NCBI GenBank assembly: GCA_964017155.1
Contig: OZ024855.1
Coordinates: forward strand, 54,045,262-54,109,261
Origin: Oasisia sp. SBJ-2009
Taxonomy: Eukaryota; Annelida; Polychaeta; Sabellida; Siboglinidae
Direction: 5' to 3'
DNA: 64,000 nucleotides
Under the pieces are notes generated by a model, which was not told where the DNA came from, did no database searches, and saw only the letters and a list, made by a program, of their open reading frames with translations. Positions 23,701 to 37,500 of the stretch are shown here, piece after piece. Each line of letters begins with the position of its first letter. Positions within the stretch are counted from its first letter, which is position 1. Position numbers and translations under genes: made by a program.

Positions 23701-26700
23701 TGACAACAGAACATCTTACACGGTGCATAGAACATCACAAGGGCCGAGCTGTGTTGGGCGAGGAAGTCGTCAAATGTGCTCCCAGTCAGATGGTTCACGT
23801 TCTCCTGCCCAGCAATTTCCGCCCACTGTTCTTCAGGGGGTGGAGGGGCGGGAGCCTCGGCTGCCCCCGGATTCAGGGGGTCCTTCATGAACTTTAGAAA
23901 GTCTGCCTCCTAGTGGTGAGAAACAGCAAACATATGAGTCACATGATATGAACAAGACGTCTAAAGTCACCGAGTTGTATTTTCATATTTTGTTAAGTAT
24001 AATATGGGCTTTGGGGAATATGTTACACAATTATCTATTGTCAGTCATAACCAGGAGTCGTCTATTCGTCCGTGTAACAACTAATAGAACATCTGGTTAA
24101 CATATGTGACCTGTTCTAACTAAATTAATCGTATGTCAGGGAACCTGAATTTGAGAAAACACTGTGTAAACATCGCATGATGATTTTTAATGATTTCGGC
24201 TTTTTTCACCAAAGTACAGGCATGTTCAGTGTCCAATAACTTTGGCTATGTATGAGCTAGGTCCATGATTTTTACAATGTTGGAAAGCTTAATATATGGT
24301 GTGACTAACTCCATTTTAATTTTTTTGACATATGACTCGTTGCATTAGAACACATCACATATATAGCAGTTTAACATGACAACATAATATTAACGAAGAG
24401 ATGAGAAATTTGGTTGTTTCCAAATCTGATATATTTCTGCAGTGTTTGTTACAAATTTTTCTGCAACATAAAACTACAAAAAAATAAATATAGCCTTATG
24501 CTGCTGTAATCTATGTCATGCAGCAAGGGAAATTGTAAACAAATATTATGAAACTGAAAAGATTGGGATCATTTAAGTATACAGATTCCTCGTGAAATTT
24601 TACATCTGGCAGACCTGTTCGACTGAACACTTCCCGGGAAAGCATTCAGCCATGTTGCAATTAAAACATGTCCAACACGGTGTAAGTTAGTTATAAATGA
24701 ATAGAAAGACAGTATTTCCGTGTAGTAGTTGCCCTGTCTCTGCAACTTATCTCTTACCTCGCGTCCCCCAGTGTATTTCATAGAATTCTTTCCGTAGTTA
24801 AAATAGACAAAGGTAGGATAGCCCGACACATCTTCAGCTTGACAGGTGGCAGTATGTTTCGTGCAGTCAATCGCGGCGAAGTTCACCTGAGAATGAAAGG
24901 GGAGAAATCAGGATATGGCTGGCAAAACCATCTTTAGATATGTCAATTACTTTCTGACAACACACTGATAACAGGATTCTCGTGACTTGAATTATATTTA
25001 GTAACATACAAAACATATATTGGATATACTACATTACTAATGTAGAAGAATTACAAAGATTTCTACGGAAGCAACTTGGATTGAAAAAGGAAGGAAAAAG
25101 CATGGGTGAGTACAACACACATTAAACCAAGGCTTCTGTTGCTCATTGTTAACATCATGCTCATGGTGCAAAATTAGACACATTGAAACCTGAACAATGT
25201 TCTTGCAAAAGTCCAGAGATATTCAACAGTTGGTAACAATGAGGAACTGATAAGATAAAACAAGCGTACCTTCAAGTCTTCCTTATATTTCTCTGCTGCT
25301 GCCATAAACTCTGGCTTTGCCTTCTTACAATGTCCGCACCCTGCAAAATTCAGGTTCAGGTTTACCCTTTCTCGACAACTCCATAACAGTTGTGACTGTG
25401 AAAAAGGGAAAGGAAAGTTTTCAGCTTTGAGATATAAGTGCTTCAAAGACAAGAAATAAACACGTCAGTATTTCTTTCAGTTATATCGCCAGCTACTAGA
25501 TCAGAGGGAGTAAACTACTGTAGTGAGGAAATAAACAGTTACAACACTCACAAAGGTTAATCTGTTAGTATGTGGATTTCAAGTTGAAGGTTCAAATTTC
25601 AGCCAAGAAATTGTCGCAAATCTGCCAATGCTACAAAGAGTGACTTACACGGAGCGTAGAACATGACCAGTGTGTGCTTCTTTTTCTTCAGGAACGACTT
25701 GTAGCTGTCGTCACTGAGATGGTTCACCTCGCTGGGGATGTCCTCCCAGGACGGCTCGGGGGGCGGGGGAGGAGGGGGCTCCTTCGGGCTACAAACACAC
25801 CCACAGTCAAGGAGGGGGCTCCTTCGGGCTACAAACACACCCACAGTCAAGGAGGGGGCTCCTTCGGGCTACAAACATACCCACAGTCAAGGAGGGGGCT
25901 CCTTCGGGCTACAAACACACCCACAGTCAAGGAGAGGGTTCCTTCGGGCTACAAACACACCCACAGTCAAGGAGGGGACTCCTTCGGGCTACAAACACAC
26001 CCACAGTCAAGGAGGGGGCTCCTTCGGGCTACAAACATACCCACAGTCAAGGAGGGGGCTCCTTCGGGCTACAAACACACCCACAGTCAAGGAGGGGGCT
26101 CCTTCGGGCTACAAACACACCCACAGTCAAGGAGGGGGCTCCTTCGGGCTACAAACACACCCACAGTCAAGGAGGGGGCTCCTTTGGGCTACAAACATAC
26201 CCACAGTCAAGGAGAGGGTTCCTTCGGGCTACAAACACACCCACAGTCAAGGAGGGGGCTCCTTCGGGCTACAAACACACCCACAGTCAAGGAGGGGGCT
26301 CCTTCGGGCTACAAACACACCCACAGTCAAGGAGAGGGTTCCTTCGGGCTACAAACATACCCACAGTCAAGGAGGGGGCTCCTTCGGGCTACAAACACAC
26401 CCACAGTCAAGGAGGGGGCTCCTTCGGGCTACAAACACACCCACAGTCAAGGAGAGGGTTCCTTCGGGCTACAAACATACCCACAGTCAAGGAGGGGGCT
26501 CCTTCGGGCTACAAACACACCCACAGTCAAGGAGGGTTCCTTCGGGCTACAAACATACCCACAGTCAAGGAGGGGGTTCCTTCGGGCTACAAACACACCC
26601 ACAGTGAAGGAGAGGGTTCCTTCGGGTTACAAACACACCCACAGTCAAGGAGGGGGTTCCTTTGGGCTACAAACACATCAACAGTGAAGGAGAGGGTTCC

Positions 26701-29700
26701 TTCGGGCTACAAACACACCCACAGTGAAGGAGAGGGTTCCTTCAGGCTACAAACACACCCACAGTGAAGGAGAGGGTTCCTTCAGGCTACAAACACATTC
26801 CCAATCAAGGAGGGGGCTCCTTTGGGCTACAAACACACTGACATTTAAAGAAAGTGTTCAACTGGGCTCAATCTCTGTCAGCAAATACTGAGGACACTGT
26901 ATGGAGCATGCCAGAACATCAAACTGTCTTACATTAGATGTGCCTTATGGGTATGGGGGCATAAAATGTAAAACAAAATGGTGATTTCAAACTGGTTCTT
27001 TGTATATAGACGTTCCTTATCACACGTGTGGTTACATTGAACATCCACAGTGCAGTCTGTCATCACTGGAACTAATACACTATCAATTCTCTACATTCAC
27101 CTTTTAATAAAATAACAGAAAGATTTCTACTAAGATTCTTTTAAAGCAAATCAGCATACAATACCTGTCAGAGAATTCCACACACATGTGATGTTTGTTG
27201 AAAACACAGCACACCAACTGACTGATTTGACTGGACAACAAAGTTCTAGGAATTATGTCAATTAAATATTGGGGGTAGCAACAGGAAACCCTTGGGCATT
27301 TCTGTTGTTTAACTGGGGCAAAGTTACTCAATAATGAGTAACTGTCACGTGACTGGGAGGTCAGGTTGTGAGCAATGTGGGCTCTACTTACTCTTTCATA
27401 AACTCGATAACTTTATCGGCCGTTCGCTCATTGAAATCAAATTCGAGATTGCCATCCCTGAAAAAGAAACAATGGTGCGTAAGTAACAGATGTATACAGC
27501 TGGAATGTAGCAATACATACCAAGTTGATGCAAAAAAGAAATGCTAAACCATCTATGCTGCAAAATTTGACTACTTATAACATACTGGTCAGTTAAAAAT
27601 GAAATTAATACATGTGCTACTAATGAGATATTTCCTCAGTAATACATTTGTAAAAACACAGCTTGCTGATTAAGTTACATATAAAACTCACCAAACTAGA
27701 ACATAAATTTTGTATTTTATTCTATCTTCTTGTGTATGTATTTGAAAATATCAAGAATACAATTAATTTGTAGGAACAAATAACTTACTTGAAATATTTC
27801 ACTGCAGGGGTCAAAGATGGTGACATTCCCAGCAGAAATGGAAGAAAACAGGAAATCACATAAATGGTAGAACTTGACATTTTTATAATACACCGATACA
27901 GGTGTACTGTTAATTTCAAATTTAAACAACTCACAATAAGATTATTGGCATAAAATATTGATCTAATTAGCACAACCTTATCATCTGGTCTTAATTACAT
28001 AATTTTTAATGTGCTTTGCAAATTGATGATTCAATGCACACATTTTTAACACTGCATCGACAATGCCTGAAAATCTGACCAATGTTACCTACGTTTTTAT
28101 ACTAACAATATTAGTTTCAACAAGTAACCAATACACTGTATTCAAACACGTCTTTGGACAGCTGACAGATTTGTTCATACCTCGCATACTTATGTATAAG
28201 CAGACTGTAACAGCAACTGATAACTTAGATTACTAAATGAGCTAAAGCTTGATACATCCAACTTGCTGCATTAAACAAACCTGTGGGATATCCTTTTACT
28301 TTGAATTTCTCAGCAGTCTTGCGGTTCTCTGTGGCCTCCACGGCAGCCAACTTGCCCTCAATCTACAAGAGAAATATTCTTAAATTACAACGCTTTGTGT
28401 CATCTGTAACTCCAGATTCATCTTTGCTGATGCAGCAACGTGACATAGTACAAGTTATTTCTTGTTTCTTCCTGGCAATCTCAGTGCCACTGACATTGGC
28501 AGTGAATTAGTTCAAGTACGTTGTTTATTCCTGCACATTAATTATTTGTAGTCGTGATATTTTCAAATATATGCACAAGAAGATAGCATCAAAAACAAAG
28601 TAGATGTTCCAGTTTGGTGAGTGTTTATATGTAATTAAATCAGCAAGTTGTGTGTTCATAGTGTCAATTTTAATCACTTTCCTGGAACGAATTCACCTTG
28701 ATACCTGTGTATATGTCACACACCTTAAAATATCACGACACGTAACAACAAACTACATATACTTACAAAACGGTTTAAAAAAACAAAAATAATAATTACA
28801 TCTGTGGAAATGTCACATTTAACAATAGTTCTGCTGTACAGTAGAAAAAACAGTAATTTCCCATAATTACTTTCTCTGCTACTTTCGTCTTGCCAATCAA
28901 TACATAACTTGGGTGTTATCTGCGCTTTGTACAATAAGCTGATTCATAACTATGTTTATGCGAATCACTTTGAGCTGACTATAATAAATATTCATGCACG
29001 CACAGTTAACCACACCATGACCATTGACTTTAAAACACAGTGAACTTGTCGGATAACACCAAAGTCTGGCGAACTGAACCGAATATTCATGACCTGACCT
29101 TAGATGGACAATATAGGTGGAGCCCAAACTAAAATAAAAACTCACCCCGTCTTCCTTCATCTTCTCGGCGGCCTGGGTAAACTCCGGCTTCATCTTCTTG
29201 CAGTGACCACACCCTGGGGTAGAGGGAGAGGGACCGAGTCAAAACATGGGCTAACTACACAAAAGCTTACACACTGACATGTCATAAAGTATATTACTTT
29301 ATTTTGCCCAAGTGGTTTCACTTTACATTAGTAATATAATAAAAAAAATTGAGGTGTACTTTTAATTGTCATCAAATCTAATTACAGGTAATTTTCTGTG
29401 TAGTTATAGCAAGTGTCCGGTATTTTTCTTTTTTCCTAAATGTTTCCAAGTGATCAGCATTTCTTAGATCAATCTTACAAAATATTTAGCCTTATGAATA
29501 AATTATATACTTTTATTTAATGTATGGTACAAAGCTGAAAACTTATAAGAACCCTTAACTAATGCGAATTTTTAAAATCTAAAAGACGTTACTTTCCTCC
29601 AAAGAACAAGTATATTAATTCCTTAAACTTTCTCTTCCGAGATGCAAACCATCAAGGAGAAAAAATAAATAAGCATATACTTACAAACATTAGATTGTAA

Positions 29701-32700
29701 AATTAATATTTACTTTGGAACAATTTAATGGAAATGTGCAATGTATTTGTCTACCACCTGTAGATCTTTATCACGCACTGGTGTCATGTGACACTAGCGT
29801 CATGTGACACTGCCATCATGTGACGCCACTCGTGCCAGTGCATGATAAAGACCCACAGGTGGTGAACTGAAAATGTTGCATGTTTGCATTAAAATGCTCC
29901 AAAACAAGCACTATCCATGTCGGAGTCAGGAACGATATTTTCCATACACGTGTTAGTTTGACTCACAGGGTGCATAGAACATGATGAGGACGGAGGGGTT
30001 GGATGCGATGTAGTCGTCAAACGTGTCGTCGGTGAGATGGACCACTTCCGACTCCTCGTCTGCCCACTGTGCCTCCTTTTCCTCCTCCTTGGGGGGTCCT
30101 GGGCTGAACACAGGTCACAGAGGTCATCACCCCAACATTCACCATCATTATTATTGCATTCACGATTCGAAAATCGGTGCCATGTCAAAATGGTGTTATT
30201 GAAATCTTGCCTCTTAACTATCTTGGATTGTTGGAACACACTGCCTGGTTTGTATTGGAAATTCTGGCCACAAATTTCTTTTCTTAACACAACAAACATG
30301 ATGCAGGTTATTTAATGTTTTATTGTATTTGTATTTCCACTACCGTGTAAATGCTACCATTTATATGGTTCCATATATCCAGGAAAGTTCATTCGTACAC
30401 ATGTAAAACATGTACAGAATCATACAAATGTCACAAAGACTCACACAAATTTGGAATTTTCCTTGCCGTATCATAACAAATTCCATGGTCAATTATACTT
30501 AAAGCAAAAATAAAATATATTTGAGTATGTAAATAGAAACGTACTCTTTCATCCATGCAATGATTCCGTCCTTGTCGTTCTTTCCGCCATATTTATACTT
30601 CAGTTGGCCCCGCCTGGTGATAAGAAACAGAACTACAAAAACATCTTGAATGTGGCAGAGTAACATTATGACGTTTCCTATCAAGAGATAAATTTGTAGT
30701 AAGTTTAGAGACGACCCCAGAATACTGACACACGAGTAGACGGAGCGTATACAGCAGACTTGAAACAGCTCATAGATACCGTGGTTAGCAAGTTCACATT
30801 GATGTAATGGCTATGGAGTTGCGCAGCAGTGGAACAAGGTTTTTGTCTGGTCAACCACGACGCATGGCTGTGGCACTTTGATGCAAATTACGAAAAAACA
30901 AATGGATTTTGAAATGCAGTTTAGTTTAGATGACAATTAAATGTTTAGTTCTGTGTAAATATGTCAACCTGCAAAAATCAGGCCAACAAGCAATTTGTTC
31001 TGTTGTAAAAATCACCTGAACAATTGTAATCTTGCTTGTAAATGTAACACTGCTTCTGCTTTTTGAAGCTAACGACAGAATCAAACTCTGTACATGAGCA
31101 TAATAACATCAAGTACAACTCACTCGAAGTAGAGGATTGTGGGAAAGCCAGTGATGTTGTATAACATTCGTACGTCCATGTTCTCAGACCGATCAACATC
31201 CATGCCAGCCAACACCTACGAGGACACAATACAACACATATCAGTACAAATCAACACGACACAACACGACACATATCAACACGTGATGGAATATATTATT
31301 CATTGCTCCAAGATTTGGTTGTTTTGTAAAGAATTACTTACTTTAGAGCATAGTATATAAAATGTACAACGTTTCAACCTGTCAACTTATAGTCTTGGTC
31401 ACGTACTGGTGTCATGTGATATTTAACAAGATTTAACAAGATTGCCACCTAGAGAATCAACTCAAGATGGCAGGTGGACAAGGAAGCCCTTTGGCTTATC
31501 GAGAGTCCAACCTATCTATCTAAATGTACCCCGCCCTTCTTAGGTACATGTCAATTTTATTTTTAAACATATTAACACTACTAGCACCTACACAATCAGG
31601 CGATAATCTGTTCCATTCATTTACTGTTCTTTGTGAAAAATTTCTAATATCTAATCTACACTGCTTCTTTGCTAATGTAACTCCATGTCCTCTAGTCCTT
31701 CTCTCTTCCTTAACTGAGAAAAAAATATTTCTGTCAATATTTTCATACCCATTCAATATTTTAAAAACTTCTATCTGATCTCCTCGCAGTCTCCTGGTTT
31801 CTAGTGTTGTTAATCCACATTCTTTTAGACGCATTTCATAACTAATATTCCTGAGTTTTTGTATCATTTTGGTTGCTCTTCTTTGTACTCTTTCTAGTAT
31901 ATCAATATCCTTCTTGCGATATGGCCTCCATGCCTGTATGCAATATTCTAAATGAGGCCTAACTATTGTTTTGTACAGTGGTATTATTAGTTCTTTTTCC
32001 TTGTACACTATATTTCGCCTAATTAATCCAAGAATTTGGTTTCCCTTCGCTGCTGCAATTGCACACTGTTCTGATACCTTCATATCAGCACTAATAGTTA
32101 ATCCTAAGTCCTTTTCCTTTACGGTAGTATTTAGTACAGTATCACCCATTGTATATTGTGCATCTTCATTCCCATGTCCTGTGTGGAGGCACTTACACTT
32201 CCCATAATTAAACAGCATTTGCCACTTCTCAGAACATTCGGTCAACTTATTTAGATCATCTTGTAATTGCTGTCTATCTGTATCACTTTTTATTTTTCTG
32301 AACACTTTTGTATCATCCGCAAACTTCAACACCTTGCTTGTTTTATATCATCAGGTTTTGGTGTGGCAATCAAACAAAGAGTCCCTACCTTCGACAGAGA
32401 CCAGAGAGAGCACCTGCCCATCATCTACAGCCCAATTATTCCGCCGAAACCCAAGCCATATCACATGACACCAGTACGTGACCAAGGCTCATAGCTGATG
32501 GGTTGAAACATAGTACGTTTCACATACTGCTCCAAAGTAAGTTACTTTCTTATATAACAATATAATTATGTGTCCATTTTGAACCACAGTACAACCAATG
32601 TGATCACAATGCCTGAATATATGCATTTTATACACTGGCAGAAATTCACAGATCAGAAGATCATTTTCCCAAGTATTGGTAAATGATAATTTGAAATAAT

Positions 32701-34500
32701 TTGCGCCACTGGAAGTTATGTAAAAATCCTCAACAGATTCTTAGGATAATTGCGTAACATATGCACAACGTTATGAATCAATTAATATCTGTCTGATATA
32801 TCGATATTAATTGATATACAGAATGTTACAGAACACAGTCCTATATCAGTGCTTCACCACGAGCGCTTTGTATACATTTTTTCTAGTAATACATTAAATC
32901 TTCATTGTCTGCGTTTAAATAATAAATAGTTAAATAGTTTATTTCTTATATAGCGCCCCATTCAAATAATTGTTCTGGGGCGCTTTACAATGATTATTCC
33001 TAAAATAATGATAATAAAAAAACATACTAATAACATAATAATAATAAATATATATATACAGTATATAAATAATAATAATACTAAAAAGTTAATACAATAC
33101 TACTTTGATAAAATGAGGATATACTAATAAAACAAATACGATACTTTAAAATACCGACTTAAACTGGCACACAACTACACACTATATTAAAAATGAATAA
33201 ATAAGTAAAATAGTATAAATATTTAGTAAATAAAAATAAAATAGTATAAATATATATTAATTAAAATAATAAGTTAATTAAAATAAATGTATGAATCGTT
33301 GACTGATTAACTGTGATCACAGAGTGTCAAAATAATAATCTGTAAACAGATGCGTCTTGAGTGCCATTTTGAATTGATTCACACTCGTACATTGTCGCAC
33401 AGCAGCAATTTAAGCATTTATATTTCCACTCACGGAGTGTCCCTTCAGCTCGGTGGCGGCAGACGCGTAGTCTGGCTTGAGTTTCTTACAGAAACCACAC
33501 CCTGAAACACACCAAGTGTTGTACAATCAAACCTCGCTTCGCCAGTAGCCCTGCTAATACAGCCACTCCACAATTAAGGGCACCACAGCAAACACCCGGA
33601 TTACTTTCGTAAAGTAAGGTATAGGAAACAAATCCTGCTAGTAAGATCACCTCAGCACTGAGGTCACCTGCCCAGGCCAGACACTCACACCTAACAGGGT
33701 TCTACTTAGAGAGATATGTCGTTGCTATCCATCTAAATGGCAGCAGATGGTGTACACCAGAAAAGACACAGATGTTTCACGAACTATTTCACTCTCAAAT
33801 AGGCTTCCTTGTCCAATGCAGCTAATCACAATGGGTGGCAACAATCTTGTTAAATATTACAATTAAACTCCTTGACCGCTGTGTTTCGATTAATCACACT
33901 ATAATTATACATTTTTTATTTCATTTCATAACCTTGCTAAATCCACTGTTACCAACCTTGCCTGTGTGACAACTGCATACTTACACGGTGCATAAAACAT
34001 GATGAGAATAGGTCGCTTCTCTTTACGCAGTACTTTTTGTAAATGCTGTGGAAGAAAACAAAGGAAACATCAATGTCAGTGCATTCACATCAACTTGTAG
34101 TCCTCTAATACTGACTATAATTCTACTCGTAAGATTATTACTAATACTAGTATTTTGTATACAGAGAGTATAAAAGAAATATTAAAATATATTTGTTTTA
34201 GTTTATGCTGTGAAATACCATAACCAATGGTTCTAGGCATGAACTGAAAATGAAAGGTGTATCACTGAGCTGTATTTGGTGGTGTAGCTATCAACATGAA
34301 TGGGGTGGCTCCTGATAGCAACTTACTGACATAGTCGGAGTCACTGACCCCGTTTAGTATCTATTATGTATCAAACATATTAATTATTTTGTTCTGCTAA
34401 TTACCGAATTACATATGGAGGAAGTATTATATGTGTGTATGTATATTTATGTCTGAATGTTTTATTATATTTATACAGTGAATAGCGAACAGTCGTATTT

Positions 34501-34580
<80 letters not shown>

Positions 34581-37500
34581 TGTATCAATAAACTTCTTCG
34601 TTAATTCATTACTATGCCATATTCAAATAATGTTGGTGAGTGTTAACGTGTAAACAGTTTGTAGTGTCAGGGATATCGTTGGCCGTGGTACCAGGGAGTC
34701 ACTCACCTGTGGAGTGTCAATGTGGACAACATCCCCGGCTGTGGCGTCCTCCTCCCAGGGAATGTCTCCCGTGGGATCCATAAGGAATCGTACCATAGAC
34801 TGCAACAAACAATCGGATAACACAATACCATCTCGCTGTGTGGCCGACAGCCTCACACACTTATACACAAAGTAAAATGATGGATGGCGTGGTGGGGTAG
34901 GGCGACCTGAACAAGCGAAGACACAATGTGATGCTGGGGGGAGGGGCGTGCCCCAGAACCATCTAAAACACTAGCTTCAATAGGTACATTATGAAGGGTG
35001 TTTTAACAAATTCCAAGGAAATCTGGGAAAGAAATAACAAGTCAGCATGTAAACATGTTTATAGGATTACTTGTAGATAGTCAGCAGGGATACAGGAATA
35101 AGTATGAGGAGGCAATTTTGGCCTACTTTGAGCAAGGTGGCTTAGAAAAACAACGAAGTGGCCCACCTCGCTCGTCATATAACATGGGAAACATCGAGTA
35201 TGGCATTGTAGTGGTACACTTATTGTAAAAATGTCATTACTTGAGAGAATGTGATTGTATTGTGAGAAGTTATTAATAAGTACAACATTTCTATTTCCCC
35301 CATTTTCACATGTAAATGTTTATATTACTTCATATTGTGTGCTGTTCTACTTTGCTCAAGTATATTTTACACTTGGAAACAAACAATCAATTTGAAAGCC
35401 CAAAAAAAATCTAGTCAAAATTGATAAATTACCTTTCCTGTGAAACGGATATTGTGTATTTTAAAACTATACATATCGCATGCATATCGGTTTTAATTTC
35501 CAACGCACCAGCCAGCCCGCCTGCCCACTCAACCCATCCATCCAAAGCTGACAAGCTGCTACACTGCACTACGTTAGTTGAAATAACAACATACCTTAAC
35601 TGTTGATTTTCTGTCATAATCTTTGTTAAATTCCCCGTCTCTGAAACAAAAAAGTTAACCATTCAAAGTTGTTTGCCAAATAAACAAATGTACATGTACT
35701 TTTACATACCATCTTAATTACTCGCAACATATTTACCTGGCCATCAAAAAGTGTATAAAATGACACGAGCTGAAACAGTTGAGGCAGCAAGTTCAACGAT
35801 ACATTCATCAATCTGGTATTAATACGACCAAGTCAAGGTTACACCATCTTTACAGTGTTTGATCATGATAACTAAGTTGCTTCATATGTCATAATTGCAC
35901 AGAACCTAACATACCATGTGTGGTGTTAATTAGAACCTGCCTATAGCCTTTCCTGAGTGGCCAATTTGCTTCCTTTATAATTATCAGGTGTCGTCTTTCG
36001 CCACAGCTGTGTCTGAGTAGACAAAGTGCTTATTGTACTTGGTGCATCACCGGGCCAGGTGTGGTGGCTGTAGCCAGGGCAATGTCTGTGTGAGTTTGTA
36101 GATACAGACAAGACACAAGTGTTTCCATTTCCATGGAGATCTGGACAGGGTGAGATATTTAAGGCCAAACACTGCAAGTAGCTAGGATTCTTTTTTTACA
36201 GGTTTTTACCAAGTAAAACTACACGGAACTTATTTCATCCAAACCCTCCGTTTCCATAGCAACAAACAAAATATCTGGCATTTTGAGGAAATACCGGCAA
36301 ATCTATAAAAACTCCCATTGTTTACTTAACAAATGCACAATTATAACTACTGGGGGTATTGAAAATCCATCTTCTGTGGGCATTCTATTGCGCAATAACC
36401 AAAGCATTTGATAGCAATCTGCCTTTTCTGGCTACCTACTTGTAATGTTTCAGCATGATTGAGTCGGGTGAAACTTTCAGCTTCTTGCACAACTTCTTCG
36501 CATCGCTGCACACAAACAAACAGAACAACTGTAAGCTGTTAACTCCACATGTCACATGTAGTACGTGATAAACCCCACATGTTACATATAGTACATGATA
36601 AATGCACCACCGAAGGAGATAAATCAATATGCCACAAAATGGAAGATTAATATTCAAGATCTACATACTAATGTTAAATTGCCACCAGTTTTAACTGGTG
36701 AGTGTCAATGTGTGATGACGCTCGAGATCAACACATGTATGATTGACATAGTCACCCTTCTTAAAATTACTGTTAGTTTGGCTAGGAATGGTTCACGGAA
36801 TAAAGCTTAACATGTTAACCATGTAATACCTTGCCCTAATCTTAGCTAAACATGGAAGCACTCTACATTATTCCCTATTTTCATACCTTCAAAACATGCA
36901 GCAAGCATATGTAACAACAGTGCTAATGCATTAAACAACTACAAATGTTTAATCAAATAACCCTAATTAACATAAATGAAAATAACAACAATACAATAAG
37001 TTACTCAGTCACCAAATTTAAGCACTCGCATCAGTAAATATAGACTTCAGGCGAGTCACAATAACAAGTAATTACCATTCAAACTAGTCACCCGACTAAT
37101 ACAAATTTACAGTAATTGCATTTGTGATTTATCCGAACGCTGTATGTGTTATGCCACCTGGTGGTGGTGACCTGTACTCACTAGCAGTTGACCCTAGCGA
37201 GGGTCGCCCGCCCTTTCATCTGGTCAGCCACGGTCAAATACATATCCACCTTCTTGGATACATCTTTATCTACAAAATAAAACGCACCACAGAAATCAAC
37301 AATGAGTTTATATATTTGAAACAAACCTGCAATTACTGTGCTTGTATTTAGTCAAAGGACAACAATTGCTTTAATTACACAGCTTTATCTAGACTCACGT
37401 CTGTCCGTCCGTCTGTCTGTCCGTCCGTTTGTCTGTCTGCCTATGTCTGTATGTATATTTTTTTAATGTAAACATGCTTGCAGGTATGTCATATATATCT

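Larger units (their letters stand above)
27392..30103 (-). other. PDIA5: PDIA5-like thioredoxin domain 2 (CGHC), exons 11-15
   Basis: Linker [18 protein letters not shown], then [20 protein letters not shown], split Trp, [39 protein letters not shown], the 13-nt microexon (VKYFK) and [19 protein letters not shown]. The exon sizes 68, 82, 13 and 66 parallel domain 4 (68, 82, 13, 69). Confidence 0.88.
30545..34045 (-). other. PDIA5: PDIA5-like thioredoxin domain 1 (CGFC), exons 7-10
   Basis: [10 protein letters not shown], then Trp split across the intron between 33985 and 33501, then [30 protein letters not shown] and [19 protein letters not shown]. Human domain 1 has CSMC here. Intron 8 (33433-31216) holds a 5'-truncated non-LTR element. 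Confidence 0.88.

Noticed and set aside
25674..26687. Long plus-strand frames (337 and 289 aa) of [12 protein letters not shown] repeats
   Set aside because: Produced by the 40-bp array, opposite to the real PDIA5-like exon, with no independent start or conserved domain.
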